From Phoronis ovalis (taxonomy: Eukaryota; Phoronida; Phoronidae): a stretch of 10,296 nt of DNA. Positions within the stretch are counted from its first letter, which is position 1; every line of letters begins with the position of its first letter. Shown piece by piece: positions 6,429 through 10,296 of the stretch. The notes under the pieces are model-generated. The model was not told the DNA's origin, did not search any database, and worked only from the letters and a program-made list of their open reading frames with translations. A program made the position numbers and the translations under genes. Location of the stretch: the NCBI GenBank assembly GCA_028565635.1, contig JAOXYB010065434.1, positions 1 through 10,296 on the forward strand, in the 5' to 3' direction.

Positions 6429-6506
6429 ATGGCTGATAACAAGGAAAAACAACAAGAGACCCATGTCACTGTTGTGCAAATCAAACAAGAACCAAAAGAT
6501 ATGCAG
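6429..6506 (+). CDS. SOBP exon 1 (start exon)
   Basis: Twenty-six codons, MADNKEKQQETHVTVVQIKQ then EPKDMQ, ending CAG|gttggt (phase 0). The start has a strong context (ggcATGG) and an in-frame TAG 11 codons upstream. The donor is weaker than gtaagt; reading on through it meets TGA after 14 more codons. I18-K19-Q20-E21 fits the SUMO acceptor consensus (hydrophobic-K-x-E), and V15-V16-Q17-I18 next to it resembles a SUMO-interacting core. Confidence 0.75.
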
Positions 6507-9500
6507 GTTGGTTTAAATATACCAGGGGAAAAACTTTCAGTTTTTTCTTGATATATATTTGCAAAGATGACTCAAAATGTATGGTACCCTCATTGGTGTA
6601 ATTTTTGTGTAGTGCTATTTAGTATTATTTATTCACATTGTGTTTTTAACTTATGATTTGTTGCTCTTCTGTTTTCGTTTAAATAAAATGCATAGCTCTA
6701 ATGGTTAATACACATTTGATCTAGGCAACATATATCTATTTTTCGTAAAACGCATGTAAACAAAGCATTAAACTAGCATACGTCTTTTATCGACTAGGAA
6801 ATATTTTTTATTAAATATGATATTATTAAAATGTAAAATATATAGTCAGCTGTGCACTTCAATAAAGGCATCGCGTTCTCATGCACTTTCCTACGTAATA
6901 CGAAATATCACCTGTGGGCTTTAAAGGTAAACTGAATACATCGGCAAATCTACTGAAACTTGATATTTTTGAAAAGCTTTGGGAAATGGCTTTTAATTCA
7001 TGTTTGTTCTTTTGTGCCGATTTTTTGATAAAATATATTATTGGGAAATCTGATTCTAATGAGTTTGATGCTGAATTTAGCACGCAGAGGAAACGATTTC
7101 CTATCTCGTATTAACTAACCGTCTAGGATATCAAGTTGTGCTAAATGAAAACGCGTAATAGTTAAAAAAAGTCTAATAGCTGAAGCTGTCAAAGGTATCG
7201 GAAACATGACCTGCCTTTTTAATTTTTCAAACTATGCATATTTATAAATGTTCTATCCCTCTAACTTATCGAACAGCACACTACCTGTCTTTTCAATCTT
7301 TCTCTCGTTTACTTGAAACTTACAGATTAATATAAAATTACTACATGAAACATATAAAAAATGTGAAGGTTTTTGTTGTATACTGAGTAAGTACAAAAAC
7401 TCTAATTAGCTTTTTTGATGATCACCTATTTTGTGTACTAGTCTGTTTGTGAATGGAAAATGTTAAACGTGCTAACGATATACTATCTTCGTGTAAAACA
7501 ATATAATAAAATTTCGATATTTTTTTCTGCTCCTATTTCGGCATTCTAGGCAAAAGCTATCAATTTCCAAACGTATGTTTGGTTCGTATTTATGTTCTCT
7601 TGCGAACATCTGAGGGATATTGAATTTCTGTCTGATCTGATGAATTTGCGTGGCTGCTGGAATCAAATTTCTGAATTCTGTGTTTGGATATTGTTGTAAA
7701 TAGTTCGCTTTGATAAGTGATCCTAGCCTGTATTACAGAAATCGTCTACTACTAATTAAGCGAGATCGTTCATATTTTTAGTTTGCTTGTATGGTTACCA
7801 CTATTTTTTTTAGTATTCCCTTGCTTTTTCCTAGTGTGCACATCTCGTGATACACATTTTCAGGGAATTACTTTTCTTCAATAGCAATAACTGGAATGAA
7901 CCTTCTAGCAAATATTTTAAAAAACAGCAACATTTATCTATACTGACCAGAATTCATTGGTGAAGGGGGAAGGGGGCGGAATGCTACCCTTCGGGGACCC
8001 GAGTGCCAGAAATAAAACACCCGTCTTGTCGTCTCATGTTCTTTATAAAACTGAATATTATAGATAGAGAAAGAGCGTGATCAGAATTTGACATTTCTAA
8101 GATGAAACTCAACTCCATTTTATTATCTTCTAATGTGGAAAACACACTAAAGACAAATATGTGAATAATGTTAAAACTAAATATTTTGACGCATGTATTG
8201 ATTGTGAGAAGAAAACTGATCCTTTCAGAGCTGCTCAAAACTCGTGAAATTGCAAAACAGCAGTAACAGATGATTTTAGATGGTATTTTATTACCGATTA
8301 CAAAGAGTATTGGTTTACTAACGGATTTCTAATCGAAGACCGGTTGAGATGTTTGTAATTATAGAGCTTTTTATAGACCGTTTCGGGTTTTCGACACTCG
8401 TTTATCTGTAAACCTTTGCATTATTAATACGAATGCAATATAAGTTTAAATTAAAATAGAATTTTTTTATTAATTGTAATACGGAAATAAAAATGCAAAT
8501 GCATCTAAAATAAATTACTTGGGGATGAAAAGCGCGTTATTATTTAATAAATTAAAGAAAAAATATTTCATAATTCAAAGTATTCAGACATAAATTACGA
8601 TAAATAATTTTTTTGCCGGAACCCCTAGGCTGCTATTTTGTTAAGAATTAGTTTTGATGAGTTTTCAATACAAAGTGTACTTCCCGCCTTGGATTTTTAA
8701 ATTTTAATTATTAAAATAATTACAATATACGAAAACTACCTACAATCTTGTTGAATAAACTTAAAATTAGACAACAAGAACGTACTTTAATACTCCGTTA
8801 ATCATACCCACATGCATTGTAATAAAAAGAGGGTATTTTTTTTTCATCGTGGTAAACGTCATCGGCGTGATACTGAGCAGTACTTAGCTGCATGCTTTAT
8901 TCAAAATAAAAATTTAGTAAACAGTTTTATAAGATTGCATACTCAAGACCAATGGCTAAAGGAATTCCATTACAGGATTTTGCCGAAGACACGATGAATG
9001 AATTATTAGGGTGGTACGGTTATGACAAAGTAGCTCACGAAGACACAAAGAATATAGAACTGTCTCAAACGAAAGCAACAGCAAACGATACCTTAGACAT
9101 TTCCATTAAGAGAGGCCCAGGTAAACCAATATATGCAAAAAACATAATCACTTTGAAAACACGTGAATTTTTTTTTTATTCAATCGTTTACTGTAATTTT
9201 AGTAGTAAATATATCGTGAACATTAAGATGCTAGCTAGAAACGCTATCAAAAACGTTTCGAATAAATGCAAAATACCATTTGTCCGTGATCAGTAGATAG
9301 TTAACATAATCTACCCCTTCAAAAATAATTATTCAAACTGTCAAGAAATCTCGGCACGAAATCATCTTCTGCAATATAGATGTAGTATACCCTTAAGCTG
9401 TTGAGGATTTTCACAGCTATAAGTGTGAAACTAACTTTTTTTACCAATTCCAGGGTGCTCGAGGGAAGAAGACACTGTAGCAGTACGTATACTTAAAGAT

Positions 9501-9543
9501 GGACAATCGTCTCATTCAAATGTGACAGCTTCTTCAGGCGATG
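6429..9543 (+). CDS. SOBP homologue, N-terminal part (three exons, continues past the window)
   Basis: Joining 6429-6506, 8976-9120 and 9454-9543 gives 104 residues plus a split codon, with matched phases (0/0, then 1/1). The diagnostic segment is FAEDTMNELLGWYGYDKV (28-45), nearly identical, as I recall it, to the N-terminal conserved block of animal SOBP (sine oculis-binding protein, the Jxc1/jackson circler gene in mouse). Just before it, IKQEPKDMQ lines up with the acidic, lysine-containing VKRE-type stretch of vertebrate SOBP, which supports the exon 1-2 junction. SOBP is a nuclear cofactor of Six homeodomain proteins needed for inner-ear and neural development; its FCS/MYM-type zinc fingers come later and are outside the window. 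Exon 3 is less conserved and rests mainly on phase and splice sites. Known vertebrate SOBP is much longer (over 800 residues), so only the start is here. Confidence 0.9.
7959..8012 (+). other. GC-rich island with G-runs and a UUCG-type hairpin
   Basis: GG, GGGGG, GGGGG and GG runs occur within 7959-7979, enough for a two-layer G-quadruplex on the plus strand. CCC-TTCG-GGG at 7987-7996 would form a short stem with a UUCG tetraloop in RNA. The block contrasts sharply with the AT-rich intron around it. It may be an insertion or a regulatory element; no family is recognised. Confidence 0.5.
8493..8504. promoter_or_regulatory. POU octamer / palindromic POU-like site in SOBP intron 1
   Basis: ATGCAAATGCAT contains the octamer ATGCAAAT and differs by one base from the palindromic POU-dimer site ATGCATATGCAT. 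A chance match is possible in 2.5 kb of AT-rich DNA. Confidence 0.25.
8976..9120 (+). CDS. SOBP exon 2 (conserved N-terminal block)
   Basis: The exon begins after ccattacag and ends GGCCCAG|gtaaac, 145 bases, encoding residues 27-74 and the first base of codon 75. It contains NELLGWYGYDKV, the strongest family match in the window, followed by a less conserved acidic and polar part (HEDTKNIELSQ). The open frame extends on both sides (from an ATG at 8952 to a stop at 9296), but those flanks look like intron: the upstream part contains the acceptor and the downstream part turns AT-rich with a run of T. Confidence 0.92.
9121..9453 (+). other. SOBP intron 2 (phase 1)
   Basis: The intron is 333 bases, from gtaaac to aattccag, with a T-rich tract before the acceptor. 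Retaining it would add 58 codons and a stop, giving a truncated N-terminal protein; nothing indicates that this occurs. Confidence 0.7.
9454..9543 (+). CDS. SOBP exon 3 (partial gene continues right)
   Basis: Ninety bases, phase 1 at both ends, between aattccag and GATG|gtacgt. Only the frame that matches exon 2 is open; the other two have stops. It encodes residues 75-104, CSREEDTVAVRILKDGQ then a Ser-rich end. The core VRILKDG may correspond to the ISVLKENS-type segment of vertebrate SOBP. Because the exon length is a multiple of three with equal phases, skipping it would keep the frame. Confidence 0.72.
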
Positions 9544-10296
9544 GTACGTATAATTTATTATGCCCCGAATAGTCGGAGAATATTCAGAACACAAGGTCCC
9601 GGGTAGATAAGGCTTTTCTAAAGAAAATAATTTCAAATTCGTGTTGTCATCTGCTGCACAAGAATAGCTGATTGTGACATTTAGAAATACACAATGATAC
9701 TGAGCAAACGAAAATGTTATTAACGAAAAACCAAACTAAACGGGAAATCTGAAACCATGCAGATGTGTTGACCGAAGTAAAGAGGAGGTTTATTTTTCGA
9801 TATTCTGTTTCATATAAACCTTAACATGAGATGCGTATGAAATGTTACCTATATTTGTAAAAAGTATCATATAACTTTTGTGATGACACTCTAATGCGTA
9901 GTTTGTATTGGATTTCAATAATCTTTGGCATTTCATGTAAATAAAGACAAGAGAGTGTGATATATGAACCGACACAGCTCTCTTGATATTGTGTAAAAAG
10001 TCTGCATACAGCTATTTCAATGTTTAACGCAAGTTTTAACATTATATACTCTCAAGTACACACACTAAAATCTAAATAATACCTCCATTGTTTAACATTT
10101 TTATGTATCTTTATTAAAACTGTTTTCGTTCATTACGTTATTTTGGGCGCCAAAATTCGAAAATAAAATTTTTGTATAATTCAAATATCTTTAGTTTTTC
10201 AATTATCTGTAAAATATAATTGTTGAAATTTCCGTTTATGTATACAGAAATTGTCGGTATTCATTAATTACTTTATATATATTTTTACAATTTATT
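9544..10296 (+). other. Start of SOBP intron 3, to the window edge
   Basis: The stretch begins at gtacgt and runs to the edge. It is strongly AT-rich, and I see no exon matching the next conserved part of SOBP. Two short minus-strand open frames (9790-9975, 9845-10042) overlap each other and have no coding character. Confidence 0.65.

Larger units (their letters stand above)
6507..8975 (+). other. SOBP intron 1 (phase 0), no gene inside
   Basis: The intron is 2469 bases, from gttggt to ccattacag. It is AT-rich, with open frames only of chance length (for example 6859-7083 minus, 6914-7114 plus, 7472-7666 minus, 7984-8238 minus), none with recognisable motifs. Two local features stand out: the G-rich block near 7959-8012 and a POU-type palindrome at 8493-8504. 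Long first introns of developmental genes often hold enhancers, but none can be shown from this sequence alone. Confidence 0.75.

Noticed and set aside
8952-8975. ATG at 8952 as a SOBP start
   Set aside because: It is just upstream of a good acceptor (ccattacag). The exon at 6429 supplies a better start with matching phase and an N-terminus that aligns with other SOBP proteins. A minor internal start cannot be excluded.
8812-8997. Plus-strand frame overlapping the SOBP exon
   Set aside because: It is in a different frame from the conserved NELLGWYGYDKV segment and its product is unremarkable.
1-10296. tRNA, rRNA, CRISPR, viral or transposase genes
   Set aside because: No B-box or clover-leaf pattern, no regularly spaced palindromic repeats, and no frame with polymerase, integrase, capsid or transposase motifs was seen.

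Overview
The window is AT-rich animal nuclear DNA. Evidence for this: two intron-split genes with GT-AG splice junctions and matching reading phases, AATAAA poly(A) signals, strong start contexts, and no bacterial operons or ribosome binding sites. The protein families point to a bilaterian. The style (compact Ly6 gene, SOBP gene with a 2.5-kb first intron, AT-rich non-coding DNA) suggests an invertebrate, but I cannot place the phylum.

Layout: 1-1213 is upstream DNA of gene 1, with a candidate TATA/initiator pair near 939-971 and a clear 3' splice site at 1204 in the 5' UTR. Gene 1 (+; coding exons 1214-1259, 1474-2147, 2659-2808, 3636-3797) encodes a 343-residue protein I assembled from the splice signals: signal peptide, a Ser/Thr-rich mucin-like stalk with octapeptide repeats, one Ly6/uPAR (three-finger) domain, and a hydrophobic C-terminus typical of GPI-anchor signals. 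Its third intron holds a probable foldback (MITE-like) element. Its second intron holds a 22-bp perfect palindrome. A 3' UTR of about 0.3 kb follows, with AATAAA at 4063.

3798-6428 is the 3' UTR plus intergenic DNA. It contains a near-consensus CTCF-like site at 4416-4430 between short direct repeats, and a somewhat less AT-rich block at 5640-6430 that leads into gene 2. Gene 2 (+; exons 6429-6506, 8976-9120, 9454-9543, continuing beyond the right edge) is the 5' part of a SOBP homologue (sine oculis-binding protein). It is recognised by the family-specific segment NELLGWYGYDKV and by its phase-matched exons. The zinc-finger part of SOBP is not in the window. 9544-10296 is SOBP intron.

The two genes are on the same strand but have no evident functional connection: one is a surface glycoprotein, the other a nuclear cofactor of Six homeodomain proteins. 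The most novel item is the mucin-stalked, GPI-anchored Ly6 protein, which has ten canonical cysteines plus four extra. Most other long open frames are chance frames in introns or shadows of the coding minisatellite. I found no tRNA, rRNA, CRISPR array, viral gene or autonomous transposon gene.
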